Assembly (NCBI GenBank): GCA_035578175.1
Contig: JAQMRL010000007.1
Span: 46,366,391-46,430,390 of the forward strand
DNA: 64,000 nt
Origin: Catonia carolina
Lineage: Eukaryota; Arthropoda; Insecta; Hemiptera; Achilidae
Direction of reading: 5' to 3'
A program made the position numbers and the translations under genes. This document shows positions 1-14,000 of the stretch, piece after piece. The number at the start of each line of letters is the position of its first letter. The first letter of the stretch is position 1. Below the pieces are notes generated by a model. That model ran no database searches and had not been told where the DNA came from. It saw nothing but the letters and a program-made list of their open reading frames with translations.

Positions 1-1662
1 ATTGTTATATATTTTTAAGATTATGGGTTACGCAATGTATATCGGTAGATGATTGTTATTACTGATTATTTTATACTGAAATTCAAAGTACAATTGTTTT
101 TTAATTTAATTATATGTTACATACGAGTACATACACTTGAAATGTAAAATTTCATTCAACAAAAGCATAAGAAACATTATCATATAGCTACTATTATAAA
201 TTTGTACATTTCTACTAATATTTTATACACAGTTAAATTTTAAAGAAATTCTGTTTAAAAATATAACATACTCTAGGTATACAACATGTACTATAAGTAG
301 ATTTAAAATATTTCATAATACGTCCTATACATTATACATACACCTGATTTGATGCAAAATAACTTGTTCATCTGCATTATCCATTCAACGTAATTAAATA
401 TTATATTTCTGATTTAATATATTAAATAATTAATTTTCACCCATCTGAGCCTGACAGCGATATGCAGTGACAATCTACACAGATAACTTAAATGCAAATT
501 AAGTATTTGATGCCAACAGACCATTTGCCCATTTGTTTTATTGCAGATGCTTTACTTTTCTTCCTTGTATTCATCTACATTTTTAGAGAACATAAAAAAG
601 AAAGCAGACCAGCACAAGGAACAAGAAAAGCATCTGTAAATATAAAAACAGTCACATATCAAATACTAATGCCGCTATTATTAAAAGTTTGTTCAAGCCA
701 TCAGTGTGAAATGTAGCTCTGTGTGGCTGTGAGACTTAGGTGGTTAAGAAGGCTACATACCTATTAAAAATCAGCACATCTGATGAATTAAAATCTAATG
801 CATTTAAAAAAATCTATCGGATTAATCTCACCATCTGCACTTTTATTGCTTTAACACTTTTTAGTCGGTCACATTTTCATGCCACAGTTGTAATTTTTGC
901 AAATTGCTAACTGGCAATCAGTATTTAGTTTTAATTTTTTTTTAAATTATTTAAAGTCACATCAACAGCTTGGTCATTCAAGATGAAGGCGCTCAGTTTT
1001 TACATTTATTTTCAAATCGAAATAATTTTATATTTACACCGGAGAATGTGTCAGGTTATCAGCGATTCATAAATCAGATCGATTTCAATAATTTATGACT
1101 GCACCATAGAGTTTAAAACAAATAAATATCACATTGAAAGCAGTACAATGAATACAGCAATCACATCAAAACTTGAGGCAGTCAGCACAGATAGCTGGTT
1201 TATAATGTTTATTGATACATGGGAAAAGGAGCCAATTAAAGGTCAGTTACGACCTTAGTAACTGAAGCCATACACTGCTGAATTAGGACCTACATGTATT
1301 TCTGAAGGACAATTATCTAAAATACTAAATGAATTAAAATTACTAACAAGCACAAATACATCAATTGAACATTTTCCAGTCGACTGGTGGACTTGATATT
1401 TTCCTTAGTAAAAACACATGGATTTCAAACCTATCTGTTGGAAGTTGAACTGAATAATAAATTGCTTACACATTTTATTTATAAACAATGTGAAATTCCA
1501 AACAAAAAATCATAAAATTTATATCATTTAATTACAATTAGAATAGAGAATCACCTTGATTATTTATCTCAGGGCAAAATCCTGCTTCCACATCCACACT
1601 GACATATGTTTATCTTTTAAAATCTGTCTTCCTTAGAATATAATGTCGATAATTAACAACAA
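1..1662. other. AT-rich flank, no gene seen
   Basis: This stretch lies downstream of the lipophorin gene's stop codon. Reading both strands I find only short chance frames and no recognisable domain, RNA gene or repeat family. It is either the far 3' flank or part of another gene's intron. Confidence 0.5.
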
Positions 1663-2073
1663 TGCCCAAAACGGGCAGGTGGAGTGTTATTTTAATTGTA
1701 CTCTATCTGTTTGGTCCAGGGCTAAAAAAAATAGTTCTGTTTCTTATCACATAGTCAGCCACTTATATGACTGAACTATTTAAGAATAGAAGAGGTAGAG
1801 GTGCAAAAGACACTAGTCAGAGTTATCTCCTCTGAGAGTAATGAATTTCACTATGCAGCCAGACCCTGTGGTGAATGAAGTGAAGGTGTCATTTACAGGG
1901 TGGAAAGTGAGTGCTTTTCGAAGGACCTGGCATACTGTTAAGCATACTCTTTCAACTCAGTGAGGAAGGCATTGGTAAACCACCTTACTCCTCGTTTTTA
2001 CTTAGTAAAACCTCTAGAGGTTCAAACCAGCCTTTCGGCTGTTGACCTAAAAACAACAACAATTAACAACAGC
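1663..2073 (+). repeat. Family A SINE-like repeat, copy 1
   Basis: Copy of the roughly 400-bp dispersed repeat that recurs at 6916, 15570, 25614, 39067 and 48918. It starts near CCCAAAACGGGCAGGTGGAG and ends with a box resembling GGTTCAAACCAGCC followed by an AAC-rich tail. This copy is the most diverged of the long ones: several small indels break the reading frame that stays open in copies 2, 3 and 4. The GGTTCAAACC box resembles a tRNA B box, so a SINE origin is plausible but not shown. Confidence 0.75.
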
Positions 2074-2716
2074 TAGTAACACTTTTACCATGTATCGATA
2101 AGAATTATGATAACATTAAATCGTTTTTATAAAACGGTGCTTGAGAGAACATAATATGATTGACTTTAAATGAAAGTAATTCAACTGGGTGCAAAGTAAG
2201 ATTGAATCGTTTTGTTGGATAATAATGATTTCAATGTAGACACTCAGTTTATTTTGCATCACTCGGTGCACATACACAATACTAAAACACTTAACACTGA
2301 TAGTCACTGTACCACTGATATATTCATCCACTGATATATTGATTCCTGCTCGGCACAATTACCGGAATCAGCAACCGGTTATTTAATCGATTCCCACAAC
2401 CAGATGCTCAGAGATTTAGGCTGTGTTGCACCGTGCCACATAGTATAATTTCTAGTGTTAGTTCAAGTAGTACAAACAAATATAAACATTATCTTTAATT
2501 ATAGACTGCTACGCTTCAGTCGATTTCATTCTTTAATTCTTCATTTATCTATTTATTTAGCTAGTAAGATATCAGTATAAGTTAAGTCACTGAGTAATTT
2601 GTAAGTGGATGTAATCCAACACTTCCCCCAATAATTCGATTGTATCCTCTGTCTATACCCCAAAACAGAAAGTGATAGTTAAAAAAAATCTAGTGCTTTA
2701 TTAGTAGCGCCTAATA

Positions 2717-2747
<31 letters not shown>

Positions 2748-3570
2748 TAAATAAAACATTTATCTGATGCTCGTTTAAAGGCTGAGTCAGAAAAGACTAT
2801 CTCAAAACAACAAACAAATTATTTGTACTACAAAAATTAATAAAAACTATATCATATTTAAAATTTAATTGTAAATTATCAATACATATTATACAAGTAA
2901 CTACTGATTATAAATAATTATAAGTTATTGTTTAACATAAGTAAGTAAATTATAGTCAACTAATGATGTACCCAATGCCGGATTTAAAAAAGAAAATGAG
3001 CCACGAAATATTTAATGATTTACTTGTATGCAAAATATACACCCATTTTACAAACATATAACCGTTTATCTAAATGATTGTTAACAGATGACTAGATAAA
3101 ATAAATTGATAAAACATGCATAATTTTTTCAGAGGAGCCATCACAAATTAACTATTCTCCCACAAGAAAATTTCAACATCTAGCACGAATAAACATATAT
3201 CCTTCATATTTTAAATTAAAGTTGATGAATTTGGATGATTTTTTTATTATTAATTTTTTTTAAATAATATTGTTCCTTTTGCACATATTACATGTGGCAT
3301 AAGAAAATTTTCATATTTATTATTATTTTTATTAATTTATTACAATTATTTTATTTTTCACTTATTTATTTATTAATTTTTTAAATATCACAAAACAAAT
3401 AAAATGGCATTTCATTTGGTTCGGCCAGAAAATGACATTACCTAATTATGGTACAGCCAGTATAATAAAAATATTTTTTATTATACTGGCTGTACCATAT
3501 TTTAGGTACAAATATTCACCAATTATTGGTGAATAAAATAGGATTGTTTAATTACTGATAGCAGTTTATT
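2074..3570. other. AT-rich spacer with simple repeats
   Basis: No gene is visible. The stretch holds an (AAT)n tract at about 2712-2746, the hairpin at 3439-3508, and next to it a short palindrome at about 3513-3535 with arms ATTCACCAA/TTGGTGAAT. The remainder is low-complexity A/T sequence. Confidence 0.5.
3439..3508. repeat. Hairpin-forming inverted repeat
   Basis: Two arms of about 33 bp, reading TACCTAAT then TATGGTACAGCCAGTATAAT and their reverse complement, are separated by about 3 nt. One single-base indel interrupts the pairing. It may be a tiny fold-back element or the fused ends of a deleted transposon; no target duplication is obvious. Confidence 0.75.
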
Positions 3571-4375
3571 TGCGTCCAGGAGACTCCAGGAGGAGTATAG
3601 GACATATCAGTTATAACACCTGAAATACATATAAGAATCACACAATGTATCATTACTACCAAGAAAGAAATTCTGGTATGCTACAAAAAGTTTCACCGAT
3701 CAAGTAATTTTTCAGATTTTTTTTAAAGGAATGCAAATTATCACAAAATTTTAAAAATTGGGGTAATTTATTCATGAATTTTCTCCCTGCATAAGTAGGT
3801 TTTTGTTCAAACAATTTTGTGGAGTGATTAGCCCCATAATAATCATTTGTTTCTCGTGTTATGATAGTGAACATTGAAATTCTGCATAAAATTATTTTGC
3901 CTAACATACATAATCACCTCAAAAATGCAGAGAGAAAGAACTGTAAGCAATTTAAGCTCCTTAAATAGTGGCCTGCATGAGGTTAGCTGGTTAGCTCCCA
4001 CCATACACCTAATAGCTTTCTTTTGAATTTTAAAAACCCTATTCATATTACCCATGCTAGAATTACCCCATACTAAGATACCATAATGGATATGAGACAG
4101 AATGAGGCCATGATAAGCTGGCATTAGTAATTTTTTATCATTTAATCTGGCAGTTTGTTTTAGTGCAAATACCCCAGATGATATTTTAATACAAACTTGA
4201 TTGGTATAGAAGTCCCAAAACAAAAATCTATCTAGAGATACTCCTAGGAACTTCACTGTTTCTACATGCTCTAAACTAATATTATGAATAAATACATCCA
4301 CTTCTCTACTTTCTTTAACGTTATGTTTTTCAGTACACCTTGCTTCGAGCAATAACAAGTTATTGACCGTAAGAA
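3571..4375 (-). mobile_element. 5'-truncated Jockey/CR1-like LINE, copy 1
   Basis: Minus-strand remnant of the C-terminal part of a non-LTR reverse transcriptase polyprotein. Recognisable blocks in order are VKFLGVSLDRFLFWDF, YHGLILSHIHYGILVWG, FKIQKKAIRCMVGA, SCRPLFKELKLLTV and FEVIMYVRQNNF. These are the usual post-RT region of Jockey/CR1-type elements in insects. A frame change near 3850-3900 separates this block from the last segment, which ends near 3656, so the copy is dead. Its 3' noncoding end (GGAGACTCCAGGAGGAGTAT) matches copy 2 at 8051-8602. The 5' limit is uncertain. Confidence 0.85.
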
Positions 4376-5609
4376 TCTTACTGACCGATATAGATCTACT
4401 ATATATTTTTCCATAGAACAGAAATGAGTTAGTAAATGTTTTATCAAAGATTTAATCAATCAGATATCTAGATTGTATCCATCTTGATTCCACCTCGTCA
4501 AGACTACAAAGTATGATCATTTTATTTCCCCCAGCATTTCACATCAATAATGAAATTTTAATTCCTAAGATAATTTTCTTTTTAAATATTTATATTTTTA
4601 GGGTCTGCGATAGATTAAACTGGCAAGTGTCATCTCTCTTGAAACTGGTCCAACATTCAAACTGCCGTTCTCATTCAAATGAAATTTAAAAGGATCATTC
4701 ATATCCATGGCCCACACATTCTTTAAAATGGCATCCTTTTATCTCCAGCATTACATGAAAGTATTCTATACGACTTTCAAATCTAAAAAATCACCGACCT
4801 AAAAATTTTTAAATAAAGTAAAAATAAACTCCAAAGTGAAAAACTGGCTCATACCAAACCAAAATGACTGTCAACTAATTAAAGAGTGAACCTTTTAAAA
4901 GCTTTTTCTAAACATTTATTCATTCTTTTGAGAATATTTAAACTGTCTTTTCTACTAGATGTAATAAGAAAAAAATTTAATTTGTATCACGATAAAATCA
5001 CAAACACTCTGTTCTGATGAGTTGAAAATAATTTAAAAAATTTTTGTTCTATATCTCAAACAAGTAAAAAACTTAAAATTTTTGAACACTCTTCAAAGCA
5101 CCCAAATTTAAAAGTTAGCATTTTAATTTTTTTTTAACTTTCCCCCAAGTTGCTTCTGACTTTGTAGTACCAAATGTGCCCACAGAAATTGTTCCCAAAG
5201 GGACAGTCTTGCTCCAACTAGGATATTGTTAAAACAATAACCATGTCAGACAATCGCTTTACAAATAAATATTATTTCACTACCTTTTTCTTAAAAATCT
5301 TCTTTCAGATGTCTCTTTCTTCATCTAATCAACATTTCGGCCCACAATAAGTACTCATCAAATTACAGGTCAACAGCATGCTCAGAAATCAATCGATACT
5401 TTGGGTCAGACAAAAAACAAATGAAATCTCACAATCACATAAAAAGTTTTATACATAAAAAATATGTGATCAGATACATCACAAGTTGACTAAAAATATA
5501 AACTACAACAGATCGTAAATAAATTACATAATTACAAAACTAAGACATATCATTTGATTTATATCGTCATATGCATAAGCATATACAAATGATATTGCAC
5601 ATATCATAA
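4376..5609 (-). other. 3' UTR and downstream flank of the lipophorin gene
   Basis: On the minus strand this follows directly after the stop codon at 5610-5612. A canonical AATAAA on the minus strand occurs at 4915-4920 (TTTATT on the plus strand), about 690 nt past the stop, and is a candidate polyadenylation signal; the true cleavage site cannot be told from sequence. No gene or known repeat is seen here. Confidence 0.3.
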
Positions 5610-5708
5610 TTAAAGTTCAGTGTCCATATCAGTTTCTGTTTCACTGCCACCAATATTTTGATCGAAAGTTGGAAAGAATGACAATGTAAAATTGTCATTA
5701 TAGTATCC
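5610..5708 (-). CDS. Lipophorin gene, terminal exon V21 (acidic C-terminal tail)
   Basis: Residues 1069-1100 of the visible fragment and the TAA stop (5610-5612). The acceptor is TTTATCGTTTCAG, phase 0. It starts GYYNDNFTLSFFPTFDQN, with an N-linked sequon NFT, and ends in the acidic run GGSETETDMDTEL. It lies 13.2 kb from the preceding exon, but phase and composition fit, and no other in-frame terminal exon was found nearer. Alternative terminal exons remain possible. Confidence 0.7.
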   Translation of the reverse strand, partial: GYYNDNFTLSFFPTFDQNIGGSETETDMDTEL

Positions 5709-5970
5709 CTGAAACGATAAAAGAAAAAGAAATTATTAAAAATAATTAAAAATTTTAAGGAATTGGTGTTATAAATATACTGTGTTAAAAGTAGTTTTGT
5801 TTAGAGATAGCCGAAAATTGGTTCAGTATTTGTCAATTAATACATTACTATAATAAATAATATATCTAATGTACACAGTATATACTGTTTATTATCTATG
5901 CGCAATAAGTAAATAGATAAATTTATTTATCTTAAATTCTAATAATTTCATTATTATTATTATTATTATT

Positions 5971-6022
<52 letters not shown>

Positions 6023-8048
6023 GTACAATCTTAATAACATCTGTCAATATTCTATAGTTTTCAAAATATACCACATAATTATGTAAATAGTAGAAAAATT
6101 AAATTCAGTGTAACAGAGATGCATTTTTAGATCAGCATCACATAAAAATGTTTTCTTTTCAAATTTTCAAATTGACCGACTTATCATCTACAAAGTTTCA
6201 ATTTTATATAAAATGACATGAATATTTATTGTAATCTATAATCTACGTGGCTAGCGGGTTGTCTAACCTCAATATTAAAGAAAGAAAATATTTTGGATTT
6301 CATATAGTTTTTATGTCTACATATTTTAAATGTATATGTGTTTGTGTAAGTGTGCTTACAGTTTAAAAATAGGCCATTTGAAATATGTATAAATAAACTT
6401 TTTTATAAAATAAATAAAAATACGATCATTGTTAAGGATAAAGAAACAGTAATAACACTTACCACATCTGGTATAATAAATTAATTAAAATAATTTTAAC
6501 AGTGGTTCATACGCTATATATTTTATAAATTTACTTTTACATATCAAAACATTTAAAAATGAACTTTACACACTCACATATTTAAAATACTAAATAAAAG
6601 AAACACATCTCTACTGAAAATGGGTGTAGAGAGAAGAGAAATTTCAAAATGTAACGTCAATGAGAAAAAATTGGCTGACTCTAAAGAAATGGAAACGATA
6701 TTATTGCCCGATGTTATTTGAAGTGATGCATACTAATATGACAAACAAGAATTGGTAATAAGATGCTTGGTTCAAGAGAATCACCTGACCAATATAAAAC
6801 ATTTCATATTTAATCTGGTTATTACATAACAAGACTGACACTAATGTCGTACGTCTTACAGGTATGCAAACACTATCATATTTAATTTACAACAACTTGC
6901 TCCAATGAAAAGCATGTGTTGTTTAGGTCATCAGCCGAAAGGCTGGTTTGAACCTGTAGAGATTTTACTAAGTAAAACGAGGAGTGAGGTGGTTTACATT
7001 TGCCTTCCTCACTGAATGGAAAAGTATGCTTATCAGCACGCCGGGCCCTCTGAAAAGCACATATTTTCCACTCTGCAAATGAAACCTTCACTTCATTCAC
7101 CACAGGGTCTGGCTGTATAATGAAATTCATTACTTTCAGAGGAGATAACTCTGATTAGTGTCTTTTACACCTTTACCTCTTCTGTTCTTAAATGATTCAG
7201 TCATTTAATTGGCTGACCATGTGATAAGAAACAGAACTATTTATTTTAGCCCTGCAACGAACATATTGAGTGTAAATTTGACACTCCACCTGTCTGTAAT
7301 GGGCAATGAAAAGCATATTCATTGTAAAAGTATAAAAATGCTCTCCAGAGAAATTTATTTGAGTGGGGTCAGCTTGTTATTCCCATGGACACTTCAAATA
7401 CTATAATAATAAAACTGAAGCACACATGCACATCCACAAATGTTACTGGATCAAAACAAACAATTGGTTAAAAACCATGTAAAGTAAGTCGAAAACAGAA
7501 AGCTAAGAAATTATTGTTAATGTGTAAACAATTAAAAGTCAACGGAACTGCTCAATAGTGAATACATTCAGTCAGTGAAGAAAATTGTAAAGATATTAAT
7601 AAACAAAAAACATTTGATCAAGTCTATGTAATGTATGAAATAAAACACCCTCAATAAAAAACAATATTACAATTTTCCCTTGTGCAAAACAAGGAAGTGA
7701 ATGTATAAATGTCATTACACACCTTCACTTACAAATGCACATCTGTATTGTCTTTCTCTACAATAAGTCTCTTTGGTGTGTGGAAGATGACAATTACAAG
7801 TGGTCTAAAGGACATAAAAAGTACGTTAAAGGATATCAAAAGTTTGTTTAACACATTTACCATGCTTTTCCGTTTCTCACCGCATTTATCATTCTTTTCA
7901 TTTTAATGTCGATGATATCACAAACAGGGTGGTGTTATACTTTATAAATATACATAAATAAAATTATCAAGGATTGCTTTATTAAAATAATTTATCACTT
8001 TTTTCAAAATCACGTATTTTTCCGTTTGCTAATTTTAAATACTGTTTT

Positions 8049-8085
<37 letters not shown>

Positions 8086-11000
8086 GCCCTGGAGACTCCA
8101 GGAGGAGTATAGGACATGTCGTCAGATGTAACACCTGAAATACATATAAGAAACACACTATGTATCACTACTATCAAGAAAGAAATTCTTGTACGCTATA
8201 AAAATTTTTCACCGATCAAGTAATTTTTAAAATTTTTTTTAAAGGAATTCAAATCCTCACAACACTTTAAAGATTGGGGTAATTTATTTATGAATTTTCT
8301 CCCTGCATAAGTAGGTTTTTGTTCAAACAATTTTGTGGAGTGATTAGCCACATAATAATCATTCCTGTTTCTCGTGTTATGATTGTGAACATTGAAATTC
8401 TGCATAAAATTATTTTGCCTAACATACATAATCACCTCAAAAATGTAGAGACAGGGAACTGTAAGCAATTTAAGCTCCTTAAATAGTGGCCTGCATGAGG
8501 TTAGCTGGTTAGCTCCCACCATACACCTAATAGCTTTCTTTTGAATTTTAAAAACCCTATTCATATTACCCATGCTAGAATTACCCCATACTAAAATACC
8601 ACTTCATCCTCGATATACAACAATCACTTAAATAAACTTGAATGTTACAAAAAATCATTTCATCCTTCACCGTCTGCATTAGAAGTAATTGCAGAAGAGT
8701 CAGGCGTTAAACCCCAAAAAAAAAAAAAAACATTCTTTGATGTTTCACGTATTTATAAATTCACAGATAAAACCGCTCATCCTGACTGTAAATTTCATCA
8801 GAAGATAGTTTTATCATCTTAATTTGCTTATAAACAAACACAGTTTGTATATACTCGCATTTACACCATTATTTGTGCTGATATGGTGAGATACGATTTC
8901 AGTGAATATTTTAAATAAATACAGTAAAACCCTCAATTATCTGAAACTTGCTTAACCATAACCCGCCTTAACCAAAACGGATCCAAAACAATTGTTTTTT
9001 TTTTTAATTTGTGGTTATTCAATTTCAATATTATGTATACACACAGTACAACATTTAAATATTAAGTGTCATTAAAGGACAGAACAGTGGCCAATGAAAT
9101 AAATTTTCACTATTCTGGGAATTCCTTTACTTGTTCTATACCTCCAGGATGTGCTTCTAATAAAATGGTTTCATCAAAAATCTCACTTTTTAAAAATACT
9201 AAATAATTTAAAAAAAGATATAAAAAATATTAATTACTGAATAATATTACATTTTTTCTCTTATAAACAGTTGTAAAATATACGTACTGTATAATCATTT
9301 TTCATATTTTTAACCATAAAAATATAACTCTGGGTGTTATCTGGAATTTCACGTATCTGAAATCGGGTCCATCCCCTGTATTTAGGTTAAGTGGGGTTTT
9401 ACTGTATTAACATGTTGAGTTATTAAACTTGTAATCTAGACTACAACATTTCACTTATCCTACTTAATATTTTGATGGATTATTAACCACCAACAATACT
9501 TGACAGCTCATAGTACAACTTAAGGAGCAGAAAAACATCAACAAAGCCTGATCCTATTCTTCTAGTATTTAACAGTACTGTACCTGTATTTTAAAATTTT
9601 CATGATTTCAATGGAAAACATTTTACTTCGATATCATGCAAAATAAACTTTTGTGTATCCTATGCGTACGCTTTTTTTCTCTTGACTGCTACAGATCAGT
9701 TGTCACAAATATTTTTAAATGGTACTTGTAACATTTTGTAACTACATGAAATAATTATTTATTATGCATCCTGCAGCTTGAAAAATCAATTCTTTTTATA
9801 TAATATAAATTTTACTAACCTTTTAAGCTGCCTTGATCCTAATTATGTACTTACACGTGTTTCAGTAGATCCACCACCATCAGAGTTCACAAAATATCAC
9901 GTGAATTAATTTTTTAAAACCTATAAAATATGTTACATCTCCAGTCATCTATATAAAACTGTTTAGTTATTGTAATGTATCCTTTTTCCATAATTATTAC
10001 AGATGGCAGCAGTAGCTACTATCACTTCATGATTCTTAAATTTGATTTGTTCATTTAAAATGTACTGCCTTTGCTCCTTCAAATGTCTATATACCGTGCA
10101 TCCCAACAAATCTGACGTATAGGGAAATTAACATTGGACAATGTATTGTCAACATTAATCTTATTACAAGGGTGTACTCTTACTTTCATTACACCAGTTG
10201 TTAGGAAACAGAATAAAAGTGAGTTTAAAAAAAGATTTCAATAGCTAATTATTTAATAACTAATAAATAAGGGGAGAAATATTATTCAATTTCAATATAG
10301 CGTGGTACATATACAAGAAAAACTTTTACGTCTATTGTCTAAACATTAGCCAGGCATGTAAAATGGTCAGTTTATTTTTATTTTTGATATTACCGTACGA
10401 GAGGCCATAAGTTCAAGTCCTACATAATACACTTCTTTTTGTTGATCATTGATTATTATTAATTAAATAATGAAAAACATTTGAAATTATAATTGTAATA
10501 TTTAATTCAAGAGAATATAACTAAGTTAAGTTATATTTAATAATAATTTTAATAAAGTTATTTAGCAAAACAAAAATTAAAAAAATTTAAATAGTGTGTG
10601 TGTGGGATTCGAACTCATGACCTCTCATACTGTAATATCAAAATTGAAAACAAACTGACCACATTACACACTCGGCTAATGTTCAGACAACAATGAAAGC
10701 AAAATTTTTTTTAATGTAAGTACCGTGCTGCCAAAAATTTTTTTTTATAGCTTTTATTTGTTATCAGGAACTGTACATTGTTGACAACTACCCAATTTGA
10801 TCGCTGCTTTTTGCTGTGTTTTTTGACGTAAATTAGACATGAGTCTGAAGAGGGACCCCCAGTAGAGTTTGTTCATGGATGGCTGTCAACTGGTCACCAT
10901 ACAAAGTCGCTTGCCCAGCTGGTGTTACTTAACAAATAATAGCAACTTTCTACCAGCTGACTGACTGGGCTGGCCCGCAGGCCATGTCAAAATTAAATAA

Positions 11001-14000
11001 CATTTTTGTCTTTATTTACTAATAATTAAATTACTAGCCATTAAAATCCTTTGTAGACTCATTTTTATTGTTTCCTAATGACTGGAGTAATAAAAGTAAG
11101 ATTACACCCTTATAATAAGATTAATGTTGACAGTACATTGTCCAATATTAATTTCCCTATATGTCAGATTTGTTGGAAACCATGGTACGTGGAACATCTC
11201 ATATTTTTCAATCTTAATTTTTATTTTCTCTATTACATTGTTCCATTATATTGAAATGTCACATGATATTTTGTATACTCAGATGATGGTGGATCCACCA
11301 AAATATGTGTAAGTAGATAATTAAGATCAAGGCAGCTGAAAAGGTAAGTAAAATTTATACTACAAGAAATAATGTGAAAATAATTCATGTCGTGCTAAAA
11401 ATGAATACAGCCTATGATTGTGATTGATGTTCAAAAATTACTGTAAATGCACTTGTATATATGAAATAGATCTATAGCTCTCAGATAAATTTATTGTTGT
11501 TGTAATTAAGTAACTGATATTTAATGTTATATAAATATTTTATTGAAATGTTATACTAGTTATACAATAATTGTTATGGTAATTAGGGTTTAAGTTTAAC
11601 GGTGTCCACCACTGACATTACCAGTTTAGTGTTTATGGGTCATCTATCTATTTATAACTTTTACTCTCTAAAAAAAAAATATTTAAAAGATAAACTTTAT
11701 GTTTACCGCATAAGCATACTCAGATACATGAAATAAACAGAACAACAAACATTGCCAACATAAAAGAAAAAGGAGAAAAACATACTGCAATAACAATAAT
11801 GTCACATAAATATACAATGTAAAGATATGGTCACATGAAATTAAATATAAATTTATTTCAGAATACAGTTATGTTTTCAACTGAAATACCCCTCCCCCTC
11901 CAAATTGATCCCTGCATTATAAAGCTCGAAACACCAATTTAAAAAATGAGGTTTAGGAGTAGCCTACTGTTAAAATGTAGTATAGACTGTACAATACTCC
12001 GTGATAAATTTCTTTCCTAAACAAAATTATCAGTAGAATCAGATATCTGATCGGATTTCCTTATTCAAAATTATGTACTTTACTTTTAATGTTCTAAGCT
12101 TCTTAGCCAACACGTTTATGCAGTAGAATTCTTCTGAACTTCTCCGTTCTTTCTATCATGCACCTCCATCAACCATCTCTTTTCCCAGCTAATTAATTAA
12201 TTAAGATTTAACTGATTAATTCAGTCATCATTCTGTCTTCTCTCTGGTATTGCTCTGCTTTTCATGAGGTCTCCATATGGTCTCAGCTTTCATTTTATTT
12301 TATTAATGTAGCCTGGCCATTTCCATTTGTTTCACACTATTCTTCAACTGGTATTATCAAATTATGTGTGTTCATAAACAGTAACAAGTGAAAATAATTT
12401 GGTAAAAATTAAGAAAAACAATAGCAAGTTAATGAGTAAACACTGATTTCAGTTCATGGGTGGCTTAAGTAATTATAAGTATTTAAACGCATCACTTTAC
12501 AATAAATAATAATTAATTTTCATTTCACACCAACTAAAAATTTAAATTCCACTTTCGATTCTGTCTTGAATTCAGCTCTCAGTTAATATGCCACTTGAAA
12601 TTTCAAATTTAAGCATATCAAATAATTATCACCCGACACTAAGTATTACAGTAAAGAAATTGCTATCAAAAAAATTTCAAAATAAATGATACTTTGTTTT
12701 ATTAGGTCATATGTTTCTATCCAGTGCACTAGTTTTCTAAACGCTTCAAATTCAAATTAGACAATAACTTACATTAATAATCTTTTGCTCAAATACATTA
12801 CAAGTGCAACATACATTAAAACAAATGTAAACATTTAAACAAGCTAATACAAAAACAAAATCTCTATCTTTTATTTGCTGATTTATAAATGTCTCTTTCT
12901 TTATTTAAATTCAAAATAAAAGAAAACATTTTTGCAACCACTGGATTAAGCATTTGGGTCACCCAAATTGCTGTAATTGTGCAATATTTTTATACACATA
13001 TGTAGCCCACAATATACTTTTTATAAAATCAAACATACCCTCACACTGATTCAGTCTGATAAGATTAAAAATATCTTGAAGATTTAAAAGTAAACGGCAT
13101 GTAGCTTCCTGGTTTTCACTTTTTAAAAAACCACGGTGATAGTCATGTTTTGCTTGCTTCAGCTGACCCTTCTTTTTTCCACTCCAGAATTAATCATTCA
13201 TGTATAAGAAGATCAGTAAATAACCAGGGCTACTTTCAATTGATTAATTATGCGTGATACTTTCTATTAGAAACATAGAGGTTGAAACATAGTGGAGATT
13301 TATTTAAAATAATGATGATGCTTTATATTAATCCTAATATAGTACTTGTAACAATAAAAGTTGAAAATCCAATGTCAGCTGAATGCAGAAAGCATAAAAG
13401 TACAATTTCATGTAGATAAAGTGAAAATTAAATCAATTATCGGTGGACCAACCATCATCATCTGTCAAGGATTAGGCTCAATGGCCTGTTTCGGCATCAT
13501 CTATTTTTAGGTCTTCCCAAGCCTCACTTCCGTCTAGGTTCATGCTTCCATGCTTGCAGAGGAAGTCTGTGTGCTGGCGTGCGAAGTTAATAGTTGGACC
13601 AGTTTCTCTAATATATTCTTAACATTTCCCACAGTGACTGAATATTTAACTCGGCGTGTGTAGCTTCTGACCATTAAGACAAATATTATCTAAATACAAT
13701 TTTTTTCATCATCACCTGACACTCAATGGAATGAAAAAAGTGCAATACGTTAAACATGTTAACAATAATTTATGTGAAAATCTACTTCAATGTCTAATGC
13801 ACTTCCAAAAAATTATCAAACTTTCTTTACCGGTAAATAACATCATGAAATATATGACGTTTCATGCACTAAACAGAACACTGACTGATTAATTTTCTGA
13901 TAAGTTTTAGATAGTCATTTTAAGAGTTTGCTATAGATCCCTCTAACACAACAATTACCATCATACATACATTGTTTTAGTTTTAATTTTACAGTTATAA

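Noticed and set aside
10604..10640. tRNA gene on the minus strand, suggested by a GTTCGAATCCC box
   Set aside because: No A box or cloverleaf arms at the right spacing, and the motif has an inverted partner at 10387-10430, so it belongs to a repeat.
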